NCBI GenBank assembly: GCA_014529385.2
Contig: CM043942.1
Coordinates: 63,583,184-63,647,183 of the forward strand
Length of the DNA stretch: 64,000 nt
DNA from: Adiantum capillus-veneris
Taxonomy: Eukaryota; Streptophyta; Polypodiopsida; Polypodiales; Pteridaceae
Direction: 5' to 3'
The translations under genes and the position numbers were made by a program. Positions 44,258 to 57,146 of this stretch are shown piece by piece. Each line of letters begins with the position of its first letter. The stretch's first letter is position 1. A model generated the notes under the pieces. The model was not told the DNA's origin. It saw only the letters and a list, made by a program, of their open reading frames with translations, and did no database searches.

Positions 44258-44700
44258 TCAATCTTGTACCATTTTGAGGGGACGCATAAATGGTATGCCC
44301 AATATGATATCAATCATACTGCTCTCATGGAAATTCATAATGGCGAACGTGTGTTCATATGAGATTCCACAAGAGGTTACTACGATTTGGTCCAAAATGC
44401 CAATAGGTCTCTCCAAATACCCATCTACTAATTGAAGTTTCATTCTAGTTTTTCGAGAGAAGGTTTTTCTCAATTTTTTCCCCATTGCTTTGGTGGCTTG
44501 GCTATTCCGGCTCCATTGTTCAATACTGCTATCGACTTCACGTCTTTGTACTCCACCAGCAAGGTAGTATTTCCTTTTTCTCCTTCACAATAATCTCCTA
44601 CCTTCTTGTTCACTGGCACTGGCTCATGTTTAGCTTGTTTTGAGATTTGGGCATTTAGTGTTTTTGGAGAAGCATTTGGTGCGGAATTACCAACCCTATT
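44258..44700 (-). pseudogene. gypsy-B protease (first retropepsin-like domain)
   Basis: The second half of a retropepsin domain: RMKLQLVDGYLERPIGILDQ, IVVTSCGISYEHTFAIMNF and SSMIDIILGIPFMRPLKMVQ, where IILGIPF is the ILG block of the fold. The D-T/S-G half lies to the right, around 44500-44560, in a shifted frame with stops. This is the protease in its usual place, before RT. Confidence 0.75.
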
Positions 44701-45408
44701 TTCTCCAAATTTTTTCCACCTCTCTCCAAAGATGAGGTCTTCTATGCAGTTACTCTGGTAGAGTTAGTGTACAATGGATAGGGCATGACATTAGCTCATG
44801 AAGAGTTTTGGTATCCATCATCTTAGGATTAGCCTTCCATTGAGATGGTACTTTCTTTACCTCTAATATGGTTTCATGGTTGCCAATAAATGAAGGTAAA
44901 GTCTTCAATCATATGAAGATAATGGGGTTTAGGAGGGCCTCTTTATTTGGTAGTTTAAGGAGTCAAACCTTTAGTATTAAGAAAGAAATCAAAGGACAAC
45001 TTTTGAATTCAAACAGGCAAAACGGCTAGCTTATTTAAATTCAAATTTCCCCCCAAAAATAAAATTTAAAATCTAGCGGGAAAAACCATATCATGTAACA
45101 TATCTACAGAAAGAGCTTGGCGTGTAGTTTATAGATCTATAATCTACGCTCAAATTGGAGATCATATGTAGGAATTATGGAAAGCCAAAAATCGTAAAGT
45201 TGTCCACCCTCTTTTTGGGGGGAAAGTACATCCTTTGACCACTCTTACACCTCTCTTACACACCCACCATTCTTGCACACATGGCATGCATCTATTTGTC
45301 AAAATGTTAACCACCTCCATAATCTCATGGCAAATACCCCATCCTCTTCCTATCGGACTGAGGTTTGCTGTCTTCCGATATCTCCATACCTGCATCACCA
45401 CATAGTGA

Positions 45409-48400
45409 TCAAATATCATTTGGGTAGAGCTCATGTTCGAGGTGGATGTCTGTGATAGTGACTAACTGAAGCATTGCACTTCCATCTTTTTTGTTTCTGA
45501 TATGCTCCCACAAATCTTGTGGCCATTGTTCTTCCACCTCAGAAATTGACAGAGGTGCTTGCAAATACATTCCATCTGTCATATTGGTTGCTATCGTCGT
45601 ATCCAATGGGGTTTCCTTAACAGAATTTGTTTGGTCTCCATCTCCAATTCCACGTTTCTTAAACTCTTGAATTTTTTCACGGATAAACACCTCAACTTTT
45701 AGAGTAGTAAAAACTGGTGGTTCCATAAGCTCTTGCGCGGCTTGGATGAGCTCCTTGCACATCTTTAACCTCTCTTTTTCATACCCTGGGTGAGGGTACG
45801 TTAGCCACCTATCCTCCTGGATTTGGTTAGGCTTTAACCTAGCATTGTAAGCTTTTAAGATCGTGTCCAAGGGTTCAAAGACCTTGTCCACCAAGATAGA
45901 TCCTCCCAACGGTATTGCTGATGGTCTCTTTCCTTCCTAAACTGTTCCTCTGTTTGTAGTAATTTGGTTTCAAAAAGCCGTTTTTTCTTTCTCTCTTTTG
46001 GCCTTTATATTGTCTCGTTTTGCCTTCCGGGATTTCCTAGGGGTTCTGATGACAGACAAATTTTCTATCTCTGTTTGGCTAGCTAGGGCGTTCCTTGCAG
46101 CCTCATGTGCTTGGGCTCTGTCACCCTATTTATTGGAATGGTTGGTTCTGTTTTTGATCCACTTGAGCTTGTCACGATTTCGATTTTGTTCATGGTTCCT
46201 TTCCCTTTGTTATGAGGGTTTTTTGGACAATGTGGAATAAGATGGTCATTTGTACACCCCTCTCAGAACCCAAAAAGTTTGATTTGTTCTCCTTTGTGTG
46301 GAAAAATCCTTAGACAATGATCACCACCGCATTCATAGCATGGTCCTACGAGGATATCCCCTAGGTTTGTAGTTTTGGTCTGCCATGAGCATAAGCATAT
46401 TTTCATCGACCAAGTAATGGTTTTTGGTTGGTTGTGCTATGTATGAGGGCTCTGGCATCTCTTCAAAAACCATCCATGGAATTTTTCCTTTCGAAGCATA
46501 TGCATTCCTGTCAAACCCCCTTTCATAGGTATTGTCTAAATCTTCTTGATATGAAACTACGTGGACCATACTCTGATCAGAAGGTGCTTCTATAGGTTGA
46601 GAAATCCTTACCATGGCCCTGTTTTCTTGGGGTAAAGGAGGTTGATGCCCGAACCCATGTTGAGGTTTTTCCTGCCCTTGGATTGCATTATTTGGCCCTA
46701 ATTGGTATCTTGGAGTGGGCGGAAATTGTTGCCCTCCATGTGGCCCATATTGTCTCTCTCTAACATAGTTTCTATTATAGAAACATTCGTGTTCATGGTT
46801 TGTCCATTTTTGTTCAGTAGCACACCACTTCAGTACACGCGATACGTTTACTCCTAGCCTCTGTTGAAGGTTGCACCACTGAGTTGGATGATCTCCTTTA
46901 CAAGTATCACATTTTTGGGTGGCAGTTGTCGTGTGTTTGGGCTCGTCCTGTTTCCTTGGTTCATCCTTCTAATCACTTCCTCGATCATTTGATCAACGTT
47001 CGACACAGTTGGGTTTGCCCGCCCAGTTTCATTGTGGACTCACTAGTGGTTGAAGAGGTGCTACTCATCCCTTGGTCTGTGTCTCTTTCGTGACTTGCTC
47101 AAAAGTAACACATGCCTTTAAGTGCAAGTCTTTTGGAGTGTCATTTCACAATCCTTCTATGAAAAGAACTGACAGTCTCTCATCCTGAGGTAGTTCTCTA
47201 GCAGGGCATCTTTCTATGTATTGCTTGAAACGAAGCGAGGATTCCTTCACCTTTTCCTTCTCTTTTTGTCTAAATGCATAGATCTAGAAATATTATGCTT
47301 AATTCCTCTCTTTGAGAATTCCTCAACAAATTGTCGGCGGAGAAGTTTCAATACTTGGGAATTCAAGGCTATTTAAAGGTTGAAACCAGGTCAAAGAAAT
47401 CCCTTTTAAAGTCAACCCAAAACCTTCATATCAAGTATGAAAATCAGTTACATGTTCCGCCCTCAACACTTGTTTGAAGATCGAAACATGGGTATACAGA
47501 TCTCCTGATCCACTATACTTTTTGGGTACACATTTTGCCACTTGAGATGGTTGCATGTGTCTAGAGTCTACAACCATCCTCACCACCGATGGTCCTCCTA
47601 GTGTGGTCTCTCTAGGTTCATAATCTCCCTTGGCACTATGATTGGTATCCTATCCGCTATACGTTCATCAAGTCGATCTCGTGTAATAGTCAGTGGAGTT
47701 CTAGTTGTGTAAGTTACGTGAGATGCCACACTACCCCTATGTGTGTTCATAGAAGTCCTAGACCCCGTTGATCCCATAGGCCCTATGTTTGAAAATCATT
47801 CATGTCCAAAAGAATTTTCCACCCTGGTTCTCATTGGATTTACATGCCCTGTATCTGGTCTCTTGTGAGTAGTCGTGTTTTTCACTTCTTCTGGATTTAC
47901 ATAGTATTGGTGGAGTGGTCCCCCAAAATTTGTAAATCGTTCTAACTCCTTACGATCCATAGGAGAGCATTTTCGGCCATACTTGTCCATTATGACCACC
48001 TGAATACTTCTCCCCTCTGTGTAAGGAAAAACATATAGTTTTTTGCGGTCAGTCAGTTCCTTAATGCGGGGTTCATCACATTTATAATAGAGTGTTTGTT
48101 CTCCATTATTTAATTTATATGGTCCCATGTAAGTGTTGTCTGTATTATGCCGCTCTGTCTCATTGGTGCGTCTGAGCACTGCGTTTTGGTTATCCATTTT
48201 GGGTGGTTCATCTGCTAGCTCTTCATCTAGCTTGTCCTTGGTGCCAATCATCCCCCATTTGTCCACAATAAAGGGGTTTTGAACCACTAAGTACATCATT
48301 CCCTCTCTGTCAAAATACCTATCCCCGTCATAATCCACATCTACAAGGTCTCTGAACTCGCTTGTCTTATTTCCAACTTAACATAGTAGCGGTCCATTCC
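45409..48400 (-). pseudogene. gypsy-B gag polyprotein, fragmented
   Basis: The 5' part (48338-47796) reads MDYDGDRYFDREGMMYLVVQ and KLNNGEQTLYYKCDEPRIKE, then IQVVIMDKYGRKCSPMDRKE, with polar linkers after it. Near 47280-47110 a retrotransposon gag segment remains (KVKESSLRFKQYIERCPARE, DERLSVLFIEGL). At about 46330-46230 two zinc knuckles appear (CYECGGDHCLRIF, with the last Cys lost, and CTNDHLIPHCP). A Gln/Glu-rich segment follows (45909-45409, MGGSILVDKVFEPLDTILKA and EEQWPQDLWEHIRNKKDG). Stops and frameshifts separate the pieces. To the right copia-3 begins at about 48530, so the gypsy-B 5' leader and 5' LTR are not seen. Confidence 0.75.
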
Positions 48401-48544
48401 ATCCTTATAGATTTTGGACTTAAGCACATTTTCAAATTGAAACTTCAAGTAAACAATTTTACGTCAGATGCAGGTTGAGAAGGACCCGCCCCCATGAAAG
48501 CTGTTTATTTAGGGCTCAACTTGTTGGAGTCCTCAGATGGATGA

Positions 48545-51470
48545 GGGCACACCCATGTGCAACCATCTCAATAAGTTTAACATAATTTTCAGTTAGCTTT
48601 CTACGTAGGGAGTCAATTTTGACGATCTGGTCAAAGCAATGACGTTTTTACTAGTTATGTTGCCAAAAAATTGGGTTACTTTTTGCACAGCCATAAGTAA
48701 CTCAACACCTCTTGATGGTTTAACATGTGTTGATGTTGAGGAAAGTTTGCTTACTAAAGTGGTTAGCAGGAAGAATCTTGATGCTTCTCGTGGTACTAGC
48801 AATGCTCTCGCTGTTCGTGGATCACAGGAAAAGGGCAAGCAAAATTAGAGAGTAAAATTTCGTAGCAAATCATGTGACCGAAAAGAAATTGAGTGCTATC
48901 ATTGCCACAAAAAGGCTCACATGAGGAAAGACTGTCGAAAGTGGAAACAAGAGAAAGGTAAATACAAGAAGCAGGAAGAAGGAAAGACTAAAGAAAGTAG
49001 CATAAAGATTGAAGAGTTCAACAATTTTTTTGTATAAGATTCTGATGGAGACATTTATCTCGCATGTGCCATGGATTCAACATTTTTGGTTGCCTCTGTT
49101 GATTATGCTTTACAAGATTGGGTTCTTGACTCAGCTGCATTGTTTCATGTGACTCCTCATAGGGAAAGGTTCAATACATAGGATGTAGCCCGTAAAGGTC
49201 GTGCTCATATTGGCAATGACTTTGCTTGGGACATAGTTTGTGTCGGTGATGTGCACTTGATATTTTAGAATGATTCTTCCTTCACGCTCAGGAATGTGAG
49301 ACATGTGTTGAAGCTTACCAAAAGCTTGATTAGTATAGGACAATTGGCTGGCGCACGATATTAATGTACATTTGGTGATAGTTCATGGAAGATCACCATA
49401 AGGTTTTTAAGTGGTAGAACATGGTTCAAAGTCTAGGACTCTATACATGCTACATGTATCCAATGTTGAAAACCATGTAATCTATGTAACCAAGTAGCTA
49501 AGTGTTTCTTTGTGGTGTCTTTATGGTAAACAAACACGGTCACCACACAAAAAGGAAAGCACACCAAAAAGTGAGCCGTTAGAGTTAGTGCATAGTGATA
49601 TGTGTGGACCTATGCCTAACGTATCCATGGGAGGTTCATTGTACTTTTTTACATTCATTGATGACTTCTCAAGGAAAGTGTGGGTATATCCTCTCATGAA
49701 GAAGGATGACGTCCTTTCAAAATTTTAGAATTTTGTGGCAATAGTGGAGGATCAGTCTGGCAAGAAAGTCAGGTGCTCAGACACTGGTGTGAGTATGTTA
49801 CTTAAGCCTTCCAAAAATTTTGTGATTCCAAAGGCATAAAAAAAGAGTTGAATGCTCCAAATAACCATCCACAAAATAGTATTGCTAAGAGGATGAACCG
49901 TACCATACAAGAGAAGTTACGTAGCTGCATGTTTTCTAATGCAGAGTTGCATAAGAGTCTTTGGTTGCGAAGCATATTGCCATGTTCCAAAGGGGTTTTG
50001 AAGCAAGTTGGCACCTAGATTGAAGGAATGCATATTTCTTGGCTATTGACAAATGGACCTGGAGTTTTGAAAGAAAAGTGGATTGGATCCCTACCCCATT
50101 CCTTGGGAAGTTTGTCAAAGGGTTCATAGATGATTTTTGTGTATACGGTTCAAGGAAAGAGCATGTTCAGAAGCTTGAAATGACTTTTGCAAGGTATGAT
50201 GAATGCGAGGGTCAGTTGAACCCTAAGAAGTGTCATTTGGTGCAGCCAAGGGTGAAGCTTCTTGGACATGTGATCTCAGAAAATGGGATTGAAGCAGATC
50301 CAGAAAATGGGATTGAAGTAGATCCAGAAAAAGTACAAGCCTTGTTATTGCTGTCATTTCCCAAGGATACAAGACAGTTGGCCACTTTTATACAGAAGAT
50401 TAAATATCTGTCTCGATCTGTGGTTAACGCCTTTGGTCCTGATAAGATTATGGAGCCGTCCTCTTTTGGTGTTCGCACCCTAACATCAGAGGTTCTTCAT
50501 GGGGTGAACATGTTTAGTCGTAGAAAAGCGGAGGATGGCTACATGATGCAAGTTGATTTCAGTCATGAGCTAGCTCTACAGAGCCTTGTGAGAATTTTTT
50601 GAGGACCTTGGACTCTTTCAAAGTCCTCATTTTGAGTTTTCAGGGCGAACTACAAAAGAGGTTGGTTATGGAATCTTGAAGTTAAAAAGGTCGTTCTTAG
50701 CATTTACGTACACTTCAATGAAGAGAAGATGCATAAGAAGCCTGTGCATATAGTGGAGGTCAGGAGAGTTATCTTCCAAGAAGATGGCGTTGTTCACGAT
50801 AGGGTTGAAGTGCCTAATGTTAGACAACAAGGCCGGAATCCTCCTTTAGTACAAGATGTTACCGAGGGACAACAGGTTCAAACAATTATTATAAGGTCTA
50901 CAACAGTTTCAAGGCCTCCTGATAGGTTTACTCCCTCATTGGACTACATTATGTCGACAGATTGTGGAGATCCTTCGCCATGTCAATGGATGATGAGGCA
51001 AAGTGGGAGAAAGCTATGCAGTCAGAAATGGACTTGCTGCATAAGAATCAAACTTGGAAGTTGGTTTGGTTGCCTAAAGGTAAAAAGACACTACCATGCA
51101 AATGGGTGTATAAGCAAAAAGTTAACACCTCATAATAATAAACCCAAGTACAAAGCACGACTTGTTTTGCTAAAGGATTTAAACAACAAAACAGGGTATT
51201 GACTTTGATGAGATCTTTTCCCGAGCTGTCAAGATGACTACTCTATGGTGTGTACTTGCATTGGTCGCTAAAGAAAACATGGAACTTAACCAGATGAATG
51301 TCAAGACGACGTTCTTGCATGGTGATCTTCAAGAAGGAATTTGTATGCAACAGCCAAAAGGTTTGGTTGAGAAGGGCAATGAAGACTTGGTGTGTCAGTT
51401 AGAAAAGACCCTTTATGGTCTACAAAATCATCAAAGGAGTGGTAGCGTAAATTCTACTCGTTCATTGTAT
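48545..51470 (+). pseudogene. copia-3 gag-pol, heavily degraded
   Basis: Gag: MTFLLVMLPKNWVTFCTAIS (48639 on) and a zinc knuckle CYHCHKKAHMRKDC (about 48895). Protease: WVLDSAALFHVTPHRE (about 49120), where Ala replaces the Gly of DSG. Integrase: LYGKQTRSPHKKESTPKSEP and ELVHSDMCGPMPNVSMGG with FTFIDDFSRKVWVYPL (49516-49700), then degraded core to CIFLGY at 50045. After the gypsy patch copia resumes with MHKKPVHIVEVRRVIFQEDG (50729) and RRPPDRF-like SRPPDRFTPSLDYIM. RT: LNQMNVKTTFLHGDLQEGI (about 51290-51345). RT motif C and RNase H are deleted: the sequence jumps from LYGLQNHQ at 51430 to the 3' UTR. Many stops. Confidence 0.88.
50045..50645 (+). pseudogene. Ty3/gypsy RT-RNase H patch within copia-3
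   Basis: Between copia CIFLGY and the copia KMHKKP block, the plus strand carries gypsy RT thumb and connection: KGFIDDFCVYGSRKEHVQKL, MTFARYDECEGQLNPKKCHL, PRVKLLGHVISENGIEADP, then SFPKDTRQLATFIQKIKYLS. IDD holds the catalytic Asp pair, preceded by Ile instead of the usual F/Y-x. The 24-bp segment for ENGIEADP/ENGIEVDP is tandemly duplicated (50278-50325). There is no LTR, TSD or TIR around it, so it may have arrived by template switching or as DSB-repair filler. Confidence 0.85.
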
Positions 51471-51493
51471 GTATATATACATTGTCACCCCAA

Positions 51494-51526
51494 CTTAAAG
51501 GCACACTATCCTTTAAGTGGGAGGTT
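51494..51526 (+). promoter_or_regulatory. copia-3 polypurine tract with flanking stem-loop
   Basis: ACTTAAAGG (51494-51502) and CCTTTAAGT (51511-51519) pair around an 8-nt loop and run into AAGTGGGAGGT, which ends at 51526 before the LTR. The stem differs from that of copia-1 by a compensated pair change at its tip, so pairing is kept. Confidence 0.8.
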
Positions 51527-51718
51527 GTTGGGGTGGTAAAGCCCAATGTATCGCGTTGGGCAACCAGACAATAATCAGGAACTAACACTGACCATTCATT
51601 TTACATAAACAATAAGGACTCATAAACCTAAACACTATTGTGTTTGAGTCCACCACAACCTGTGTCTCCTCTCTTCTTTTCTCTTCTCCATTGTTTCGCT
51701 TGCACAACTCGAAGCTCA
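51527..51718 (+). repeat. copia-3 3' LTR (192 bp)
   Basis: Begins TGTTGGGGTGGTAAAGCCC after the PPT and ends GAAGCTCA. The length matches the copia-1 LTR exactly. The opening and the ACTC/AAGGACTCATAA region are related to copia-1 but diverged. The next five bases, AGGTG, would be the target duplication; no 5' partner is present. Confidence 0.75.
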
Positions 51719-52008
51719 AGGTGTTGGACAATCCAAATTTTCCTTTCTCCCCAAACATACATATATAAACAACCTAATGGGTCCTACTGGATCGCTTGTA
51801 AATAAAATCTATTAAGGGAGAATATTCGCTCGTGTCTCCCTCACGCCCCCTCCCATGCACGTGATTTTCTCCACTACCTTTTGCACAGGGGTCTGCGCAG
51901 CTGGCCATCTCCATTTCTTTGCCACAAGCCATCTGCATCAAGATCCCCTCGAGGGCATTGGCTATGCCAAGTGTCTATAGTAGCATCGCCTGACTAACAT
52001 CAAAGAAA
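51719..52008. other. no gene recognised
   Basis: Short unannotated stretch between the copia-3 LTR and the CA microsatellite. No open frame or element end was identified. Confidence 0.5.
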
Positions 52009-52010
52009 TT

Positions 52011-52079
<69 letters not shown>

Positions 52080-52130
52080 GGCCGTGATCTCTTGTCTTGT
52101 CCATCATTTCCACCTCAGTGAGGTGCTGAG

Positions 52131-52169
<39 letters not shown>

Positions 52170-52234
52170 CAAACCACCTCAGCGAGGTGCTTCGGCGAGA
52201 GAGAGAGAGCTCTATTACCTGCACGAGCGTGCGC

Positions 52235-52298
<64 letters not shown>

Positions 52299-52363
52299 CA
52301 AACCACCTCAGCGAGGTGCTTCGGCGAGAGAGAGAGAGCTCTATTACCTGCACGAGCGTGCGC

Positions 52364-52447
<84 letters not shown>
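52011..52447. repeat. CA microsatellite and composite GA minisatellite
   Basis: (CA)n at 52011-52074, then alternating GA arrays and a non-GA module. The module ACTCAAACCACCTCAGCGAG, continuing through GTGCTTCGGCGAGAGAG, GAGCTCTATTACCTGCACG and AGCGTGCGCATG, occurs twice (about 52168-52237 and 52294-52366). Each copy is followed by a long (GA)n. A diverged single copy of its CACCTCAGTGAGGTG heart lies at 52111. CACCTCAGCGAGGTG is itself a perfect hairpin. Reading frames across this region are artefacts of the repeats. Confidence 0.95.
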
Positions 52448-52452
<5 letters not shown>

Positions 52453-52800
52453 CGCACGGCATCCACGTGCCTTGCCTCCCCCCTTCTCAATCCTCCTATT
52501 CCCACCCTTCTCTTTTCCATTTCAAATTAATACAAGCATTTTTTGAATTTCCTCCAGCTAGTACTTCCTACTATACAGGCTCACCTTTTAAAAAATTCCT
52601 TTTCTTAATGAGATTCTCGTTCCCCGTCTAAAGTCCCAACATAAATAGTAAAGGATAAGCTTTCCTTGCTTGCCATTGCCATCGCGATCGTCATCGTTGC
52701 AGCCTTGAATTACAACCCTCAATAACCCTTCAACCGTAGCGAAGAGTTGTATAGGCTTCTTCAGCAGGCAGGCGATCAAACCCGGCAAGAGTTGTGATGC
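52448..52800. other. no gene recognised
   Basis: Short unique sequence between GA arrays, with no supported gene. Confidence 0.5.
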
Positions 52801-52802
52801 AT

Positions 52803-54850
<2,048 letters not shown>

Positions 54851-54868
54851 TGTCCATTTAATCATTGA

Positions 54869-54888
54869 GAGAGAGAGAGAGAGAGAAG
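54869..54888. repeat. (GA)n microsatellite at the LINE 5' end
   Basis: A 20-bp GA run just upstream of the truncated LINE. With 52805-52919 it brackets the LINE in GA sequence. Confidence 0.9.
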
Positions 54889-55270
54889 GGCCAGCTGGGC
54901 TCATCGGCAGTGCTCCCCTACCAATAGGTTGCCCCTCCTTCTACTCCATCTCTATCCTAGGCTTGCACTAGGACCTGAGAGCATGCAACACAAAGCATTG
55001 AGCTGCACTTCCAAAACGTCAACTCATGCAGCACTCGAAAAAATGGCGGTTCGATTTTCTATTTTTTTCATCGCACTGAGTCTTTTTTACGTGCTCACAG
55101 TGAGAAATTTTGCTGATTCTCCTCTTTCTTTTTTTCCCAAAAATGTATCACCTACTACTACTCTAATTTACAAAAATGCACCCAATGGGCCGAATGCCCG
55201 CCCCGGTCGCATAGACTATACAACAGACACTCCGAATAATTACTCTTGTTACTTCGTTAGCGTAGTGGGC
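54889..55270. other. no gene established
   Basis: A plus-strand frame (ATG 55042) has a hydrophobic N-terminus (VRFSIFFIALSLFYVLTV) like a signal peptide, but the rest matches nothing I know and it runs into the tandem duplication, so I do not call it a gene. Confidence 0.35.
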
Positions 55271-55671
55271 AATTCCAAATCCATGGCCTGTCGTTAGCTC
55301 ACGTGGCTAATTTTTTTTTTTAAAACCCAACCCCAGCGTTGAAAAGCTCTAAAAAAAACTACGCCGTCAAAAGCTACCAACTGCCAACTCTCAACAACAA
55401 TTCGATCTTAGTTTAGAGTTTCCCATTGTCACACTGATTTTGCGTCCATTGAGAATCTCTCAATCCTCTCAATTCCAAATCCCTGGCCTGTTGTTAGCCC
55501 ACATGGCTCCTCTTTTTTTTTAAAACCCAACCCCAACGCTAAAAATCTCTAAAAAAAACTACGCCGTCAAAAGCTACCAACTGCCAACTCTCAGTAGCAA
55601 TCCGATCTTAGTTCGGAGTTTCCCATTGTCACACTGATTTCGCGTTCACTGAGAATCTCTCAATCCCCTCA
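55271..55671. repeat. 200-bp tandem duplication
   Basis: Two head-to-tail copies, 55271-55470 and 55471-55671, share AATTCCAAATCC.TGGCCTGT, TTTTAAAACCCAACCCCA, ACTACGCCGTCAAAAGCTAC and GAGTTTCCCATTGTCACACT with scattered substitutions. The second copy ends immediately upstream of the PPR fragment, so the duplicated unit may be its former promoter or 5' UTR. Confidence 0.95.
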
Positions 55672-55684
55672 CAAAATCATAGAA

Positions 55685-55966
55685 GTGAAATATGGAGAGG
55701 AAGACAATGACACACACTCGAAAATAATGAGACTACCTTGGATGACCTCATTAAAAGCTTGTGCTAAGAAGAAGGATTTGTGCCAAGGCAATAATGTACA
55801 TGCGAAGATTTGCGCTAGTGGGTTACTTGAGAAGGACACATGCTTACAGAGCTTGTTGGTCAGTATGTATGGTAAGTGCAGTGCAGTGGTTAGGGCACAA
55901 CAAGTTGTTGATGAGCTTCTTGTCTGGGATGTCGTTGGTTGGACTGCACTTATTGCGAGACAATGA
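55685..55966 (+). pseudogene. PPR protein fragment
   Basis: After ATG 55685 the frame gives MTSLKACAKKKDLCQGNNVH, AKICASGLLEKDTCLQSLLV, SMYGKCSAVVRAQQVVDELL and VWDVVGWTALIARQ, then a stop. These are the characteristic repeats of plant PLS-class pentatricopeptide (PPR) proteins (LKACA...G..VHA, L..MYGKCG...A..VFDEL...V.WTALIAG). Full family members have many more repeats and act in organelle RNA editing or processing. This copy is about two repeats long, has Ser, Val and Gly substitutions at conserved sites and ends where a following repeat should start, so it is a broken gene fragment or a retrocopied piece. Confidence 0.85.
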
Positions 55967-56055
55967 AGTTTGGACATGTTACATTCTTTTGGAATGGGAA
56001 TCGGTCAGGCTTATTTGATAGCAAGCTAGAGACCTATGTGGAGATAATAAAAAAT

Positions 56056-56058
<3 letters not shown>

Positions 56059-56117
<59 letters not shown>

Positions 56118-56126
56118 CCCCCCCCC
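56059..56126. repeat. (CT)n and poly-C tract
   Basis: About 56 bp of CT repeats followed by a C-rich run to about 56126. Confidence 0.97.
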
Positions 56127-56500
56127 GCCCCTCGTCCATAAAGGACACGGGGCCAACTTGAGGGATCGACGGCGTTGGAGAGATCCATCGTCGATTAAAG
56201 CTCCAGGAGAACAAAAAGTTAGGGTTCCTAGCCGACCGTCGCACCTTGAACCTCGGACCTCCCCCGCCATACTCCTCAGCTCTATCCAACTCGCCTAACA
56301 CGCATCCGTGCACATGTTGCGAGTCCGCGCGTACATAAAGCCTGCCCCCCTGCTGCGGATATCCGACGGTCTAAAATCCGCGCGATGCCGATCGCGCGTC
56401 CGTGTCGTAGATCCCATGAATGTGACCCCGTGTCACTTATAGACGAGGCCCCCCGCCCCCCAAGTTTTTGTCTTCTAGGGTAAAGGGGCTAGTAAGGTTA
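56127..56500. other. GC-rich unannotated region
   Basis: CpG-rich sequence (CCGACCGTCGCACC, GCGCGTCCGTG) unlike the surrounding AT-rich DNA. No gene recognised. Confidence 0.4.
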
Positions 56501-56550
56501 TGGGGCCCAATAAAGGCACATTTTTAAAGCGCATCTCAAGGCCAATTAAG
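56501..56550 (+). repeat. candidate left TIR of the pogo-like element
   Basis: TGGGGCCCAATAAAGGCACA, continuing to AAGGCCAATT, is partly mirrored by 60508-60461 on the minus strand (TGGGGATCCATAAAGCAACA ... AAGGCCAACT). Confidence 0.45.
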
Positions 56551-57146
56551 GCGCATAGAAATTTGAAAGAAAACGCTCTGCACGAAAAAAGCTTCGCCGT
56601 CGCTATTGAGGGAAGAGTGTGCACTGTTTGGCACGCACCACAACTGCTTTCGGTCTCTTCATGCCGCATTAATGGACCTCTGCACACACACAACAGGAGC
56701 ATTCATCAGAATCGGCTAACAACAGGAGTAATATTCTGTTCCGTTTTCATTCCAGATTTAAGAAAACGATTAAATAGAAAAGGTTTGCAGCTCATATAAT
56801 GATTTTTAGAACATTGCAAATCTCATAAACTAATTAAAAAAGAACCCAATCGATCAAAAACAATTTCCTCAGAGCCTCCCTCCAAAACCTGGTTACCTCC
56901 ATTAAGCAAGCCACTTTCAAAATACAGATTCCCTCCTCTAATCTACAAGAGCATGTCTCACACATTAACTACCCTAATCCAAGAATTCAAAATATGACCA
57001 ATCATGCTCTATTCCTTTGAGTCTTGCCTCAATCCATGCTTTTTACACTGGACCAATCAAAACCAAGCTTCAACCCTTTAAATAGCAAACTGAAATCCCA
57101 TACACAAGGCACAACCCATCTTAAATTGCTGCTTTCCTGACTTGCC

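Larger units (their letters stand above)
33904..48520 (-). mobile_element. gypsy-B: giant Ty3/gypsy element (Tat/Athila-like), 5' end lost
   Basis: Order on the minus strand: gag (48.4-45.4 kb), protease (44.5), RT (43.1-42.45), RNase H (about 42.0-41.8), integrase (41.1-40.2), second retropepsin-like domain with a Pro-rich tail (40.0-39.1), spacer, coiled-coil 3' ORF (38.3-34.8), PPT and 3' LTR (34.8-33.9). At more than 14.5 kb without the 5' LTR it is in the size range of the giant plant Tat/Athila/Ogre elements. It is heavily mutated, mostly by transitions. Copia-3 sits at its 5' side. Confidence 0.8.
48530..51718 (+). mobile_element. copia-3: 5'-truncated Ty1/copia with a gypsy patch inside
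   Basis: Gag-pol remnants run left to right and end in a PPT and a 192-bp 3' LTR with the same length, start (TGTTGGGG) and PPT as copia-1. The 5' LTR, PBS and gag N-terminus are missing; the first recognisable copia sequence is the gag GTPMCNHLNKFNIIF-type segment at about 48545. A gypsy RT-RNase H fragment (about 50045-50645) interrupts the integrase-RT region. The start coordinate is the leftmost recognisable gag sequence. Confidence 0.85.

Noticed and set aside
52009-52530. Open frames with Arg-Glu or Thr-His repeats
   Set aside because: They are translations of (GA)n and (CA)n microsatellites.
54929-55297. 122-codon plus-strand frame with signal-peptide-like segment
   Set aside because: It runs into the 200-bp tandem duplication and resembles no family I know.
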